The notes below the pieces were generated by a model. The model was not told where the DNA came from. It did not search any database and was given only the letters and a program-made list of their open reading frames with translations. Positions 1-14,440 of a stretch of 64,000 bases of DNA are shown one piece after another. Within the stretch, counting starts at the first letter, position 1. Each line of letters begins with the position of its first letter. Location: assembly GCF_001050035.1 (NCBI RefSeq), contig NZ_CVTA01000044.1, positions 1 through 64,000 on the forward strand. The letters run 5' to 3'. The stretch comes from Mycolicibacterium komanii (GTDB taxonomy: Bacteria; Actinomycetota; Actinomycetes; Mycobacteriales; Mycobacteriaceae). The translations under genes were made by a program, and so were the position numbers.

Positions 1-2230
<2,230 letters not shown>

Positions 2231-2231
2231 C

Positions 2232-4049
2232 TCAGGCCCCCAATCCGGTGAGCAGGTCCGACAACGTGGCGACCGCGTCGATCTTCGCGGTCAGATAGCC
2301 GTCCGGTTTCGATTCCGCCTCCGCGACAGCCTTTTCCGGCCCGGCGAGAAGCACCCGCGACACGCCGGCCGCACGCGCCGACTCGACCGCGGCCGAGGCC
2401 TCCTCGGCGTAGCGGGCGTCGGTGCCGCAGATCACGGCGATCGACGGGGTCGGGTCCGCCTCGGTCACCGCTTCGATGCCGCCCGACGCGAGCAGGTTCG
2501 TCGCGAAGGTGGTGCGCACGTTGTGTTCGGCGAGCGGGCCGAGCGGCAGCAAGAGCACCTTCGGCCTGGCGCCGGTCTTCTCCAGAAAGGCGTCCGAGCG
2601 GTCCCGCAGCGCCTCGAAGCCGGCCGCGTAGCGGGCCACCCCGGACAGCGAATCGCCCTGCGGCAGCACCGGTTCGGCGATGTTGGGGAACTCGTTCACG
2701 CCCGTCAATGCGGTGCGCCGGTGGGCGACGTCGTCGGCGCGCCGCTCGGCGACCTCGGCGATCTGGGCCGCGATGTGGTCACGGGCTTGTTCGAACCCGC
2801 CGCGGGATTCGATGTCCTGGAAGTGTTTCCACGCCTGTTCGGCGAGTTGATCGGTGAGGTCCTCGACATGCCAGGAACCCGCCGCCGGGTCCAGCACGCG
2901 GCCCAGATGCGATTCCTCCAGCAGCAGCAGTTGCGTGTTGCGGGCCATGCGGCGCGCGAAGCTCGCGGACGTTCCCGGGAAGCCGCCGGCGATCGCGACG
3001 TCGAACGGATGCACCTCGATGGTGTCCGCTCCCCCGACACCGGCCGAGAACGCGGCCACGGTGGTGCGCAGCATGTTCACCCACGGATCGCGCTTGGCCA
3101 TCATCGGCAGCGACGTCGCGGCGTGCAGGGTGACCGCTCCGTGCTCCGGCGCCCCGACCACCTCGGCGACGCGGGCCCACAGCAGACGCGCGGCCCGCAG
3201 TTTCGCGATCGTCATGAACTGGTCGTCGTCGGCGGCGATGCGGAAGCTGATCTGGCGCAACGCGTCCGGGATGTCGAGACCACCCTCGCCCAGCAGGCGC
3301 AGATAGCTCACCCCCGCGGACACCAGGCCCGCGAGCTCCCACGACGCGCTGGCGCCGAGGTTGTGGAACGCGGGACCGTCGACGGTGATGGCGCGAACAC
3401 CGCCGCGGTACTCGCCGAGCTTCGCGGCGGTGGTCACGACAGCGGCAACCTCCGGGGCTTCGCGTCCGCTCAGCGGGGCGGTCAGCGGATCGGCGCCGAG
3501 GTCGACCGACAGCCGGGAGCGTTGATCCTCGTCGAGATCACCGAGCAGTCCGAGCACCGCATCGGCCGCCGAAACGTAGTCGGGGCCCGCGATCTCGAAG
3601 AGCACCGGGACGAGGTCGAGGAAGACGCCGTCGAACAGGCGGTCCAGTTCGGCCGCCGCCACACCGGTCGATGCGCCGACGCGCACGACAAGGGCGCTGA
3701 CTCCTTCGGTGAGGGCGAGCAACACCGCGCCGTTGTGTTCGGTCACGGAGCCGGGCCCGTTCGCCGGGAACGCCTCGGCGACCCTCCATCCCGCCTTGAC
3801 GTCGCGCAGCGCATCGCTTCCGCGCACGAAGGGCCACTGTCCCGGCAGCGGCGGTTCGGGCAACGCGTCGAAGCTGGTGTACAGCGGACGGATCGCGAAG
3901 CCGTCGTAAGTGGGTGAATCCAGCAGTCGCTCGGGTTCGGCGGGCAGATCGGCGGGATCGCGCCGGGTGCTCTTTGCCAGCACCCCGGCGACCGCTGAGC
4001 GCCAACGCTCGCGATCGGCCTCGACCGCAGTGGGTTTCTGCACGATCAT
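2232..4049 (-). CDS. mutA: Methylmalonyl-CoA mutase small subunit
   Basis: Non-catalytic partner of MutB in the heterodimeric mutase. It has the mutase barrel fold but no DxHxxG cobalamin motif in its C-terminal domain, as expected for the small subunit. 605 aa. I chose the ATG at 4049 ([17 protein letters not shown]). A TTG at 4067 would add six residues with no family support. The segment [11 protein letters not shown] and the following [11 protein letters not shown] region are typical. It is the first gene of the mutAB pair and is divergent from the membrane protein at 4149; the 99-base gap between them must hold both promoters. Orthologue of Rv1492. Confidence 0.95.
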   Translation of the reverse strand: MIVQKPTAVEADRERWRSAVAGVLAKSTRRDPADLPAEPERLLDSPTYDGFAIRPLYTSFDALPEPPLPGQWPFVRGSDALRDVKAGWRVAEAFPANGPGSVTEHNGAVLLALTEGVSALVVRVGASTGVAAAELDRLFDGVFLDLVPVLFEIAGPDYVSAADAVLGLLGDLDEDQRSRLSVDLGADPLTAPLSGREAPEVAAVVTTAAKLGEYRGGVRAITVDGPAFHNLGASASWELAGLVSAGVSYLRLLGEGGLDIPDALRQISFRIAADDDQFMTIAKLRAARLLWARVAEVVGAPEHGAVTLHAATSLPMMAKRDPWVNMLRTTVAAFSAGVGGADTIEVHPFDVAIAGGFPGTSASFARRMARNTQLLLLEESHLGRVLDPAAGSWHVEDLTDQLAEQAWKHFQDIESRGGFEQARDHIAAQIAEVAERRADDVAHRRTALTGVNEFPNIAEPVLPQGDSLSGVARYAAGFEALRDRSDAFLEKTGARPKVLLLPLGPLAEHNVRTTFATNLLASGGIEAVTEADPTPSIAVICGTDARYAEEASAAVESARAAGVSRVLLAGPEKAVAEAESKPDGYLTAKIDAVATLSDLLTGLGA

Positions 4050-4134
4050 CAGGCTAAATGATCGCAATCACACCGATGTCCGCCGGGCGGTCGACTCACG
4101 GCGTCGCGAGCACGTGTCACCGGCCGCGGTTCCG

Positions 4135-4140
4135 TAGTCT
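4135..4140 (+). promoter_or_regulatory. Candidate -10 hexamer, leaderless start of the VTT gene
   Basis: TAGTCT fits TANNNT and sits eight bases before the GTG at 4149, so transcription would begin at or next to the start codon. No good -35 is seen. This is inference from spacing only. Confidence 0.35.
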
Positions 4141-4148
4141 TGGTAAGC

Positions 4149-4895
4149 GTGAACTCCGTCGTCAGCACCCTTCGCGCGGTCCGCGGTGCGGTGATCGCGA
4201 CGCTTTCGAGCGTCTCGCGGGCGCGTCTGCTCGGGTCGGCGGCGGCGATTGTGATTCTCGTCGCAATCGCATTGCTGGTCCCGGTGCCGACCGCGGTGCA
4301 GTTGCGCGACTGGGCCACCTCAGTCGGGCCGTGGTTCCCGCTGGCGTTTCTGGCCGCCCACATCGTGGTCACGGTGTTCCCGTTCCCGCGCACCGCGTTC
4401 ACGCTCGCTGCGGGCCTGCTCTTCGGTCCCGTGCTGGGCATCCCCCTCGCGGTGACCGCGGCGACCGTCAGCGCCGTCATCGCGCTGCTGCTCGTCCGGG
4501 CGGTGGGTCTGCAACTGAACCGGGTGGCGCGCCATCCCCGGATCCACGCCGTCGATGCGCGGTTGCGTGCGCGCGGCTGGCCGACGGTGCTGTCGATGCG
4601 GCTGATCCCGGCCGTGCCGTTCGCCGTGCTCAACTACGCGGCCGGCGTGTCGTCGGTGCGCGTGCTGCCTTACTCGCTGGCCACCCTGGTGGGGCTGGTG
4701 CCCGGCACCGCCGCGGTGGTGGTCCTCGGCGACGCCCTCACCGGCAACGTCAGCCCGCTGCTCGTGCTGATCTCGTTCTGCACGGCCAGTTTGGGTGTCG
4801 CGGGGCTGGTCTACGAGATTCGCGTGCACCGGCGCCATCACCGCGAGCAGACCGCCGCAGCCGACGCGGACGAGCCGGTCCGGGTGACCGGATAG
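4149..4895 (+). CDS. TVP38/TMEM64-family (VTT domain) membrane protein
   Basis: Integral membrane protein of the DedA/VTT superfamily, 248 aa. Several hydrophobic segments are visible: one near residues 30-47, a pair around the central VTT region, and one near the C-terminus. The central segment with FPFPRTAFTLAAGLLFGP carries the family's Phe/Arg/Gly signature before a re-entrant loop. The tail is basic (HRRHHRE). Members are thought to move or scramble lipids or lipid carriers; the substrate here is unknown. A TTG at 4140 in frame would give a longer start, but the GTG at 4149 fits a leaderless -10. Equivalent in position to Rv1491c. Confidence 0.85.
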   Translation: MNSVVSTLRAVRGAVIATLSSVSRARLLGSAAAIVILVAIALLVPVPTAVQLRDWATSVGPWFPLAFLAAHIVVTVFPFPRTAFTLAAGLLFGPVLGIPLAVTAATVSAVIALLLVRAVGLQLNRVARHPRIHAVDARLRARGWPTVLSMRLIPAVPFAVLNYAAGVSSVRVLPYSLATLVGLVPGTAAVVVLGDALTGNVSPLLVLISFCTASLGVAGLVYEIRVHRRHHREQTAAADADEPVRVTG

Positions 4896-4912
4896 CTCCC
4901 TGACTCAGCGAC

Positions 4913-6127
4913 TCAGCGCGAATGCGCTCCGCCGCCCAGGTCGCCCACGTTCGGAGCCGGCGGCGGGACGTTCGTCTGCTGGCCGATCCCCGGGAAGGAG
5001 GGCGGTGGGCTGACGGCCGCGGGACCGTCCACCGAGGTGCGCGCCTCCGCCTCGGCCTTCGCCACGGCACGTGCGATCTCGGGATCGGTCTCGGTGTTGA
5101 ACCAGTCAGCGACCTCGTCGTCGTCATCCTTGACCGGCACGTCGTCGACCGGTGACGGGGTGTAGCGGAACACGCCGTCCTCCCCCGGCGCCCCGAGCAG
5201 CTTGGTGAAACCCTGTAGCGCCGAACCGAAGTCGCTGGGCACCAGCCACACCTTGTTCGCTTCGCCCTTGGCCATCTGGGGCAGGGTCTGCAGGTACTGG
5301 TAGGCCAGCATCTCGGGAGTGGGCCGGCCCGCCTTGATGGCCGCGAACGTCTTCTCGATCGCCTTCGCTTGGCCCTGCGCCTGCAGGTAGGCCGCGGCGC
5401 GCTCGCCTTGGGCGCGCAGCATGCGCGACTGACGGTCGGCCTCCGCGGCCAGGATCGCGGCCTGCTTGGCACCTTCGGCGGCCAGGATCTGCGCCTGCTT
5501 CTGGCCCTCGGCCTGTTTGATGGCCGATTCGCGGTTGCCCTCCGCGGTCAGGATCATCGCGCGCTTCTCGCGGTCGGCGCGCATCTGCTTCTCCATCGAA
5601 TCCTGGATGGACGGCGGCGGATCGATGCTGCGCAGCTCGACGCGCGCCACCCGCAGGCCCCACCGGTTGGTGGCCTCGTCGAGCACACCGCGCAGCGCGG
5701 TGTTGATCTGGTCGCGCGAGGTCAGCGTCTGTTCCAGCGTCATGCCGCCGACGAGGTTGCGCAGCGTGGTCGTGGTCAGCTGTTCGACGCCGACGATGTA
5801 GTTGCTGATCTGGTAGACCGCCGCCTGTGGGTTGGTGACCTGGAAGTAGACCACCGTGTCGATCTGCACGGTCAGGTTGTCCTCGGTGATCACCGGCTGC
5901 GGCGGGAAGGACACCACCCGCTCGCGCAGGTCGACGCGGGCGCGGATGCGGTCGATGAACGGCAGCAGCAGCGTCAGCTGTCCGGACACGGTCTTGCTGT
6001 AGCGCCCGAGCCGCTCGATCACCGCGGCCTCGGCCTGCGGTATCAGCGCGATCGACTTCGCGACGATGATGGCGGCGAACACCACCAGCACGCCGACGAG
6101 CACCAGGCCGGCGACGGCTCCATCCAT
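4913..6127 (-). CDS. SPFH/Band 7 (stomatin-like) membrane protein
   Basis: 404 aa. One N-terminal membrane anchor (about residues 5-28) is followed by a Band 7/SPFH domain (PQAEAAVIERLGRY onwards). Then comes an Ala/Glu/Gln-rich coiled coil with repeated AEG(x)KQA units (about 195-260) that drives oligomerisation, and a Pro-rich C-terminal tail. Proteins of this family (QmcA, stomatin) organise membrane microdomains and modulate membrane proteases. It lies 30 bases downstream of an NfeD-type gene on the same strand, the classic partner pair. Orthologue of Rv1488. The specific client in mycobacteria is not known to me. Confidence 0.93.
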   Translation of the reverse strand: MDGAVAGLVLVGVLVVFAAIIVAKSIALIPQAEAAVIERLGRYSKTVSGQLTLLLPFIDRIRARVDLRERVVSFPPQPVITEDNLTVQIDTVVYFQVTNPQAAVYQISNYIVGVEQLTTTTLRNLVGGMTLEQTLTSRDQINTALRGVLDEATNRWGLRVARVELRSIDPPPSIQDSMEKQMRADREKRAMILTAEGNRESAIKQAEGQKQAQILAAEGAKQAAILAAEADRQSRMLRAQGERAAAYLQAQGQAKAIEKTFAAIKAGRPTPEMLAYQYLQTLPQMAKGEANKVWLVPSDFGSALQGFTKLLGAPGEDGVFRYTPSPVDDVPVKDDDDEVADWFNTETDPEIARAVAKAEAEARTSVDGPAAVSPPPSFPGIGQQTNVPPPAPNVGDLGGGAHSR

Positions 6128-6157
6128 GACGATTCCTTCCCTCTTACCCAGTGTGTT

Positions 6158-6589
6158 CTAGGCGAGCTTCTGGACGACGGCGGTCGCGCCGTCGATGTGC
6201 ACGACGGTCACTTTGTCCCCCGGCTCGTACACGTCGTTCTCGTTGAGCGGGCGCGCCGTCCAGACCTCGCCGTCCAGCTTCACCTGCCCCTCGTGCTGCG
6301 CCACCCGATCGAGCACCAGCGCGCTCTTGCCCTCGAGCGCCTTCGCCGGGTCGGGCAGGCCGCTACCGGCCTGGAAATGCCTGCGCAGCGCCGGACGCAC
6401 GAGGACCAGCAACAGGATCGAGACGACGGCGAACACCGCGCCGTGCACCCACAGGTCGTCGAAGATCAGGCTCGACCCGGCGGCGGCCAATGCCCCGCCG
6501 CCGAGCATGAGCAGGAACAGGTCACCCGTCAGGGCCTCGGCACCGGCGAGCGCCAGCGCGGCGATTAACCAGATCAGCGCAGCGGGCAT
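6158..6589 (-). CDS. NfeD-like membrane protein
   Basis: 143 aa. Two or three N-terminal membrane segments (about residues 5-70) are followed by a small OB-fold beta-barrel (about 80-143; [20 protein letters not shown], then [15 protein letters not shown]). This is the short NfeD1b-type architecture without the ClpP-like protease domain. Its usual partner is an SPFH protein, which follows directly at 6127. It probably binds or stabilises that partner at the membrane. Orthologue of Rv1487. Confidence 0.92.
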   Translation of the reverse strand: MPAALIWLIAALALAGAEALTGDLFLLMLGGGALAAAGSSLIFDDLWVHGAVFAVVSILLLVLVRPALRRHFQAGSGLPDPAKALEGKSALVLDRVAQHEGQVKLDGEVWTARPLNENDVYEPGDKVTVVHIDGATAVVQKLA

Positions 6590-6634
6590 GACGCCACCCT
6601 ATCGTCGCGCCCGACCGTGTGCGGGCGTAACAAC

Positions 6635-6640
6635 TACACT
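6635..6640 (+). promoter_or_regulatory. Candidate -10 hexamer before the Rv1486c-type gene
   Basis: TACACT lies nine bases before the ATG at 6650, giving at most a two- or three-base leader. No clear -35 is seen. Inference only. Confidence 0.33.
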
Positions 6641-6649
6641 TCGAACATC

Positions 6650-7498
6650 ATGTGGTGTCCCAGTGTTTCGCTGTCGGTGTGGGCCAATGCCTGGATGGCC
6701 GGCGTGGCCGCGCCCGACGACGTGCTCGACGCGCTTTCGCATTGGGCGCCAAAGCATTCCGTGACGGCTTATGACTCCGTGGCGGCCGGCGCGACCGGCC
6801 TGCCGTGGCCCGATCTGGTGGATGCGGGCGCGGTGTCGCTGCTGCAGACGCTGCGCACGGCCGCCGGCCCCGGTGTGGCCGGGCCGCCGATCGGATTGGC
6901 GCTGCCGGTGCCCGGTGACGTCCGGGGACTGCCCGCAGGGACCCAGTTCCAGCGCGACGCGGTGACCGCGGGCGAGGCGATCGTCGTCTCCGGCGCCGGG
7001 CCCATTGGGCTGGTGCCGGATTTCGAGTACGACGACTCTCCCGAGGACGACGAGTACGAGCGCGACCCCTGCGGGCTGTCGTGGACGGTGTACTCCATAC
7101 CCGAGGCGTCCACGCCCGCCGAACACGTCGACCTCGGCGAGGCGGAGTACACGCTGCGGTCGGCGGTTCGCTCGGCGGCCGACGCGCTCGGTACGTTGCG
7201 CGCGGGGGCGGCCGAGATCGACGTGGAGGACCCGCGCGGGCTCGTCGAGCAGGTGCTCGAATCGAACCGCAGGCACCGCCTTCCCGACCACGCCCCCAAT
7301 CGGGCGATGCGCGTGCTGGAGAACGCCGCGCACGTCGACGCGATCATCTCGGTCAGCGCCGGGCTGATTCCGATCGGGCTGCACAGCTCCGCCGAGGTGC
7401 AGATCGCCAACGACGCGTTGCGACCGCTGTCGTCCGTGGTCCGTTCGGCGCGACTGGCCGCGGTCGACGCGGTCCTGCACTCGGCCTGGCAGGGCTAG
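6650..7498 (+). CDS. Conserved mycobacterial hypothetical protein (Rv1486c type)
   Basis: 282 aa soluble protein with no recognised catalytic motif, signal peptide or membrane segment. It opens [18 protein letters not shown], and the middle is acidic ([17 protein letters not shown]). The C-terminal half is helical. The ATG at 6650 matches the conserved N-terminus of the M. tuberculosis protein; an in-frame upstream TTG-type start adds eleven unsupported residues. Its stop codon interlocks with that of hemH on the other strand through the tetranucleotide CTAG at 7495-7498. Function unknown. Confidence 0.85.
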   Translation: MWCPSVSLSVWANAWMAGVAAPDDVLDALSHWAPKHSVTAYDSVAAGATGLPWPDLVDAGAVSLLQTLRTAAGPGVAGPPIGLALPVPGDVRGLPAGTQFQRDAVTAGEAIVVSGAGPIGLVPDFEYDDSPEDDEYERDPCGLSWTVYSIPEASTPAEHVDLGEAEYTLRSAVRSAADALGTLRAGAAEIDVEDPRGLVEQVLESNRRHRLPDHAPNRAMRVLENAAHVDAIISVSAGLIPIGLHSSAEVQIANDALRPLSSVVRSARLAAVDAVLHSAWQG

Positions 7499-8481
7499 CC
7501 GCAGGCCGGCGTGCACACCACGCCGTCAACCGAAACCCCCTGCAGCGGCGGTGGATTCGTACCCGCCATCCGTTCGGGATCGCGACCGTCACGCAACTCG
7601 GCGAGCAACTCGGCGGCGACGCGCGCGAGATCGGCGTTCGGCGTCGCGGCCCTGGCGAACGCCACCCCGGCCTCCTCGGCCTGAAGACGCAGTTCGTGAT
7701 CGAGGTCCCAGACCACCTCGATGTGATCGGCGACGAAGCCGATCGGGCAGACGACCACGGCCTTGGTCCCGCCTTCCGTAAGCGACGAAAGATGTTCTCC
7801 CACATCGGGTTCCAGCCAGGGGACCTGGGGCGCCCCGGACCGCGACTGCCACACCTGGTCGTACTCGGCGTATCCCGCTGCGGCCGCGACGAGGCTGGAG
7901 GCATAGGCCACCTGTCGCTCGTAAAGCTCTGTGCCGCAGCGTGATCGCGCGGCGAGCGGAATCGAGTGGGCGGTGAACACCAGGCGCGCACCCTCGGGCA
8001 CCGTCTGCGCGGCGGCGGTGACCGCATCGGCGAACATCTGGACGAACAGCGGGTGGTCGAAGTACTGGCGCAGCTTGACCAGCTGCGGAGCCGAGGCGCC
8101 GGCAGCCTGCCGTCCTCTGGCGATGTCCTCGACGTACTGGGTGCAGCTCGAATAGCCGCCCCAGGCCGACGTCGTGAACACCGCCGCGCGCCGCACCCCG
8201 TCGTCGCGCATGGCCGTCACGGCGTCCTCGACGTACGGCTCCCAGTTGCGGTTGCCGAAGTACACCGGCACGTCGATGTAGGTGCGCAGCCGCTCGATCA
8301 CGGCGCGGTTGATGCCGTTGATCGGCGAGACGCCGTCGAAATGCAGGTAGTGCTCGGCGACCGCCGCCAACCGCTCCCGCGGGATGCCGCGCCCGCGAGT
8401 GACGTTCTCCAGGAACGGGATCACGTCCTCGGGGCGCTCCGGCCCGCCGAACGAGAGCAGCAGGACGGCGTCAAAATCCAT
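7495..8481 (-). CDS. hemH: Ferrochelatase (actinobacterial, coproporphyrin type)
   Basis: 328 aa, the usual length. Inserts ferrous iron into the porphyrin late in heme synthesis; actinobacterial members act on coproporphyrin III (CpfC). The N-terminal [14 protein letters not shown] and the active-site region TAHSIP with its conserved His are visible, as is the acidic EVVWDLDHE near the C-terminus. Cysteines occur in SSCTQYV and in the C-terminal VVCTPACG, in keeping with the [2Fe-2S] cluster known in mycobacterial ferrochelatase, although the ligands cannot be assigned by eye. It is the last gene of fabG1-inhA-hemH, three bases after inhA. Orthologue of Rv1485 (hemZ). Confidence 0.95.
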   Translation of the reverse strand: MDFDAVLLLSFGGPERPEDVIPFLENVTRGRGIPRERLAAVAEHYLHFDGVSPINGINRAVIERLRTYIDVPVYFGNRNWEPYVEDAVTAMRDDGVRRAAVFTTSAWGGYSSCTQYVEDIARGRQAAGASAPQLVKLRQYFDHPLFVQMFADAVTAAAQTVPEGARLVFTAHSIPLAARSRCGTELYERQVAYASSLVAAAAGYAEYDQVWQSRSGAPQVPWLEPDVGEHLSSLTEGGTKAVVVCPIGFVADHIEVVWDLDHELRLQAEEAGVAFARAATPNADLARVAAELLAELRDGRDPERMAGTNPPPLQGVSVDGVVCTPACG

Positions 8482-8484
8482 CTT

Positions 8485-9294
8485 CTAGAGCAGCTGGGTG
8501 CTGGCGCCGCCGTCGGCGTAGATGACGGTGCCGGTGGTGGCGGGCAGCCAGTCCGAAAGCAGGGCGCACACGGTTTTGGCGACCGGGGTCGGGTCCTTCA
8601 TGTCCCAGCCGACCGGGGCGCGCTGATCCCAGCCCTCCTCGAGCAATCGCATCTGCTCGCCGGCCTCGGCGCCGAGGGCGCCACCGACTATCGCGCTCAT
8701 CGCGAGCGTGCGGATCGGGCCCGCCGCGACGAGGTTCGAGCGCACACCGTAGGGCCCGGCCTCGCGAGCGACGAAGCGGTTCACCGACTCCAGCGCGCTC
8801 TTGGCCACGGTCATCCAGTTGTAGGCCGGCATCGCGCGGGTCGGGTCGAAGTCCATCCCGACGATGCTGCCGCCGCGGTTCATGATCGGCAGCGTGGCCT
8901 TGGCCAGCGAGGCGTACGAATACGCCGAGATGTGAATGCCTTTCGAGACATCCTCATAGGGGGCGTCGAAGAACGGGTTGATGCCCATCCCGGACTGCGG
9001 CATGAAGCCGATCGAATGCACGACGCCGTCGATCTTGTTGCCCTCGCCGATCACCTCGGTGATGCGGTCGGCCAACGAGTCGAGGTGCTTGTCGTTCTGC
9101 ACGTCGAGCTCCAGCAGCGGCGCCGGGTTCGGCAGCCGGTCGGCGATGCGCTGGACCAACTTCATCCGGTCGAACCCGGTGAGCACCAATTCGGCGCCCG
9201 CCTCCTGAGCGACCTTGGCGATGTGGAATGCGATCGACGAGTCGGTGATGATCCCCGTGACGAGGATGCGCTTGCCTTCGAGCAAACCGGTCAT
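8485..9294 (-). CDS. inhA: Enoyl-ACP reductase (NADH), FAS-II
   Basis: 269 aa, identical in length to M. tuberculosis InhA. Reduces the 2-trans double bond of long acyl-ACP in mycolic acid elongation and is the target of the isoniazid-NAD adduct. Visible are the nucleotide-binding [11 protein letters not shown], the HSIGFMP loop with the Ser and Ile-type positions that are altered in isoniazid resistance (wild-type here), and the catalytic Tyr/Lys of [12 protein letters not shown]. It is co-transcribed with fabG1, 28 bases upstream; an SD-like AGAGGG precedes the ATG. Orthologue of Rv1484. Confidence 0.98.
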   Translation of the reverse strand: MTGLLEGKRILVTGIITDSSIAFHIAKVAQEAGAELVLTGFDRMKLVQRIADRLPNPAPLLELDVQNDKHLDSLADRITEVIGEGNKIDGVVHSIGFMPQSGMGINPFFDAPYEDVSKGIHISAYSYASLAKATLPIMNRGGSIVGMDFDPTRAMPAYNWMTVAKSALESVNRFVAREAGPYGVRSNLVAAGPIRTLAMSAIVGGALGAEAGEQMRLLEEGWDQRAPVGWDMKDPTPVAKTVCALLSDWLPATTGTVIYADGGASTQLL

Positions 9295-9322
9295 GTGAAA
9301 GTCCCTCTCTCTACGTGAAGAT

Positions 9323-10161
<839 letters not shown>

Positions 10162-11172
10162 TCACAGTGGCAGCCGGCGGTTGATCAGCAGCGCGGCGAC
10201 GGCCGCGACGGCCGCGAACAGCGCGCCGAGCCGAAGCCAGCCGGTGGTCGCCTCACCGCGGACCGTCTCATAGCCGATCTGGTCCTGCAGGGTGTCGTAG
10301 ACCTTGTTCAGTTCGTCGAGGTTGGACGCGGTGTAGGACTCGCCCCCGGAGAGCGCAGCGACCTTCTTCATGCCCTCGTCGTCGACGGGAACGGGGACCC
10401 GCTCGTTGTTCACCTCGACCGAACCGTTCGGGGTGCCGAACGAGATCGTCGAGATCGGCACGCCCTGATCCTTGGCGGCCCGCGCGGCGGTGAACGCGCC
10501 CTTCGGGTTGTCCGGGTTGTTCGGCACGGTTTCCTTGCCGTCGGAGAACAGCACGATGTGCGCGGGCGGCGGCGTGTCACCACCACCGATGACGGCGCCG
10601 ACGGTGGAAATCGACGAGAGCGCGGTGAAGATGGCCTCCCCGGTCGCGGTGCGATCGGCCACCTGCAGATTCTCGATCGCGCGCCGGCTCGCGTCGCGGT
10701 TGGTGGTCGGCGACACCAGGACGTTGGCGGTGCCGGCGTAGGCGATCACGCCGAGGTTGATGCCCGGGGTCAGCTCGTCGACGAATTTCTTCGACGCCTC
10801 CTGCGCGGCGGCCAGGCGGCTCGGTTCGACGTCGGTGGCGCGCATCGACTGCGAGACGTCCATCACCAGCATCACCACCGCGCGGTTGCGGGGCAGCCGC
10901 TGGTCGTGAGTGGGCCCGGCCAGCGCGATCGTGCACAGCAACAGCGAGATCGCCAGCAGCGCCGCGGGTAGGTGGCGCAGCGGGCTCGGCCGTTTGGGCG
11001 CGACGCTGTCGAGCAGTTCGGTGTTGGCGAAGCGCTGCAACCGCTTTCGCCGGGCGGCCTGCGCGGCGGCGTAAAGCCCCGCCAGCGCGGCCAGCAGCAC
11101 CAAGAACAGCAGGAACCACCAGATGTGCTGAAAACCGGTGAGCGAGAGCGGACCCAGCAGTGGAAGCGTCAT
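10162..11172 (-). CDS. VWA-domain membrane protein (BatA-like, copy B)
   Basis: 336 aa. An N-terminal membrane segment (about 14-32) and a second (about 65-80) precede a von Willebrand factor A domain with a complete MIDAS: DVSQS, a Thr in TGEA, and FSDGKE. A C-terminal membrane segment ends in the arginine-rich RRLPL. Such proteins sit beside MoxR AAA+ ATPases and DUF58 proteins in a chaperone-like module. It is a close paralogue of the gene at 11196-12203 (shared stretches such as [20 protein letters not shown]), separated by 23 bases. Orthologue type Rv1481; M. tuberculosis has one copy. Confidence 0.9.
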   Translation of the reverse strand: MTLPLLGPLSLTGFQHIWWFLLFLVLLAALAGLYAAAQAARRKRLQRFANTELLDSVAPKRPSPLRHLPAALLAISLLLCTIALAGPTHDQRLPRNRAVVMLVMDVSQSMRATDVEPSRLAAAQEASKKFVDELTPGINLGVIAYAGTANVLVSPTTNRDASRRAIENLQVADRTATGEAIFTALSSISTVGAVIGGGDTPPPAHIVLFSDGKETVPNNPDNPKGAFTAARAAKDQGVPISTISFGTPNGSVEVNNERVPVPVDDEGMKKVAALSGGESYTASNLDELNKVYDTLQDQIGYETVRGEATTGWLRLGALFAAVAAVAALLINRRLPL

Positions 11173-11195
11173 GTCAGATCGTCATCCCTTGCGCA

Positions 11196-12203
11196 TCAGT
11201 TCGGTAGACGACGGTTGATGAACAGGGCCGCCAGGGTCGCCATCACGAGCGCCAGCGTGCCCAGCCGTAGCCAGCCCACGCTCGCGTCGCCCCGGATCGT
11301 CTCGTAGCCGATCTGCTGCTGCAGGTTGGCGTAGACCTCGCGCAGCTGCTGAAGGCTCGACGCGGTGAACGCCTCGCCGCCGGACAGATCGGCGATCTTC
11401 TTGAGCATCTCGTCGTCGACCGGCACGGGTTGGCGCTGGTCGTTGATCTCGACGTAGCCGTACGGCGTGCCGAACGAGATCGTCGAGATCGGCACGCCCT
11501 GGTCCTTCGCGGTGCGCGCGGCGGTGTAGGCGCCCTTCGGGTTGTCCGGGTTCGACGGCACGGTCTCCTTGCCGTCGGAGAACAACACGATGCGCGCCGG
11601 CGGGGGTTCGTCGCCGCCGCCGATCACCGCACCCACGGTGGCGATCGCCTGCAGCGCAGTGAAGATGCCCTCGCCGGTCGCTGTGCGGTCGGCGAACTGG
11701 AGCTTGTCGATCGCGGCCTTGGTGGCCTCCCGGCCCGTGGTCGGCGACACCAGGACCGTCGCCGTGCCGGCATACGAGATCAATCCGAGGTTGATGCCCG
11801 GGGTGAGCTCGTCGGCGAACTGCTTGGACGCCTCCTGCGCGGCGGCCATGCGGTTGGGTGCGACGTCGGTGGCGCGCATCGACTGCGAGACGTCCATCAC
11901 GAGCATCACCACCGCGCGGTTGCGCGGGATGCGGACGTCGTGAGTGGGGCCCGCCATCGCCACCGTCAGGAACACCAGCCCGATCACGAGCAGGATCGCA
12001 GGCAGATGCCGCCAGCGCGAGGGCCGTTTGGGCGCCACGCTTTCCAGCAACTCCATGTTGGCGAACCGCAGCATCCGCCGGTGCCGCGCCACCTGCACGA
12101 CGAGGTAGAGCCCGACGATTCCGAGCACCGCGATGAGGAACAGGAAGAACCAGGCGTTTTCGAAACCAGACAGCGTCATGGGTCCGAGCAACGGCAATGT
12201 CAT
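11196..12203 (-). CDS. VWA-domain membrane protein (BatA-like, copy A)
   Basis: 335 aa, with the same plan as its downstream neighbour: two N-terminal membrane helices, a VWA domain with MIDAS residues DVSQS, T and SDGKE, and a C-terminal helix ending RRLPN. It is the upstream member of a tandem duplication. The two copies differ most in the N-terminal membrane region and in the loop after GTP ([10 protein letters not shown] here, [10 protein letters not shown] in copy B). It probably works with MoxR1 and the DUF58 protein encoded just upstream. The start ATG at 12203 lies 21 bases after the DUF58 gene. Confidence 0.9.
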   Translation of the reverse strand: MTLPLLGPMTLSGFENAWFFLFLIAVLGIVGLYLVVQVARHRRMLRFANMELLESVAPKRPSRWRHLPAILLVIGLVFLTVAMAGPTHDVRIPRNRAVVMLVMDVSQSMRATDVAPNRMAAAQEASKQFADELTPGINLGLISYAGTATVLVSPTTGREATKAAIDKLQFADRTATGEGIFTALQAIATVGAVIGGGDEPPPARIVLFSDGKETVPSNPDNPKGAYTAARTAKDQGVPISTISFGTPYGYVEINDQRQPVPVDDEMLKKIADLSGGEAFTASSLQQLREVYANLQQQIGYETIRGDASVGWLRLGTLALVMATLAALFINRRLPN

Positions 12204-12224
12204 GTGCGCCTAATCATTTCGATG

Positions 12225-13168
12225 TCAGGCGTGGCCCGCCAGCGCGCCACGCCTGCGGTTGGCCACGAACCGGACGACGTCGGCGATCCAGTCGCGGTCG
12301 GTGCGCAGCGTCAACAGCGGTGCGTCGCACCGCCGCAACGTCCTGGCCACCTCCGCGCGGTGCGCCGCGGCCGCCCGCTCGAAGTCGTCGCGCAACTGCT
12401 CGTCGATGGTGAACTCACGGGTCGCCCCGGTCTCCGCGTCCTGCAGCACCACGTCGCCGACGGCAGGCAGTTCGACGTCGCGCGGGTCGATCACTTCGAT
12501 GCCGAGTACCTCGTGGCGACCCGCGATCGCCCGCAGCGGGCGCATCCAGTTGATGGGCCCGAGGAAGTCGCTGATGATGACCGCCATCCCGCGGCGCCGT
12601 TCCGGCCTGCGCAACGCGTCGATAGCGGCGGCGAGGTCGCCGCGGACGCCGGCCGGGGCCTTGGGCATCGTCGCGATGGCGCGCAGCATCTCCTGCTCGT
12701 GCATGCGGCCCGACAGCGCGGGCACCCGTCGCACGGTGTCGCCGTTGGCGATGATCGCCCCGATGCGGTTACCGCCTCCGCTGTTGAGGAATGTGATCGC
12801 CGCCGCGGCGGCCACGGCCAGATCCCGCTTCTCGCAACCGGTGGTGCCGAAGTCGAGGCTGGCCGACATGTCGACCACGAGCCAGGTTTCGAGCTCACGA
12901 TCGGCGATCATCTGCCGCACGTGCGGGTGCGTGGTGCGCGCCGTGACCGACCAGTCCATCCGGCGCACGTCGTCGCCGGGCTGATAGAGCCGCGACTCCC
13001 CCGGCTCCGAACCCGGCCCGGGCAGCAGGCCGAGGTGGTCGCCGTGCAGCACACCGTCGAGCTTGCGCCGCACGGTCAACTCGAGCTTGCGCAGCGCCGC
13101 GCTCAGCGCGGGGTCACGGATCTCGCCGCGCTTCAGCGACGGCAGATCAACGGAGCGTCGGGAGCTGG

Positions 13169-13172
<4 letters not shown>
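12225..13172 (-). CDS. DUF58 domain protein of the MoxR module
   Basis: 315 aa. Contains the DUF58 signature (YQPGDDVRRMDWSVTARTTHPHVRQ split over about 60-85), followed by a degenerate VWA-like fold that begins VVDMSASL. These proteins are encoded with MoxR ATPases and are thought to be substrate adaptors or clients. The open frame runs upstream to 13472, but the GTG at 13172 overlaps the moxR1 stop as GTGA and gives the usual length (Rv1480 is about 317 aa), so the longer form is rejected. No membrane segment is evident. Confidence 0.9.
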
Positions 13173-14305
<1,133 letters not shown>

Positions 14306-14342
14306 CAACGTTCCTTCCACATAACTCGCTGGTCAGTGCCGC

Positions 14343-14361
14343 GCCGCCCGGTCGGGGCGGC
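14343..14361 (-). terminator. GC hairpin between ripB and moxR1
   Basis: A perfect seven-base inverted repeat (GCCGCCC / GGGCGGC, five-base loop) lies about 80 bases after the ripB stop and 38 before moxR1. No T-run follows, so it could be a weak or Rho-assisted terminator, or only an mRNA end-stabiliser. Confidence 0.35.
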
Positions 14362-14440
14362 ACGCTCGCCGTCAACTATTCCAGGCACGGCAGAATCCGT
14401 CGACGCCGCCCGAAACGTTCAGCTTCGGCTCAGGCTCCGC

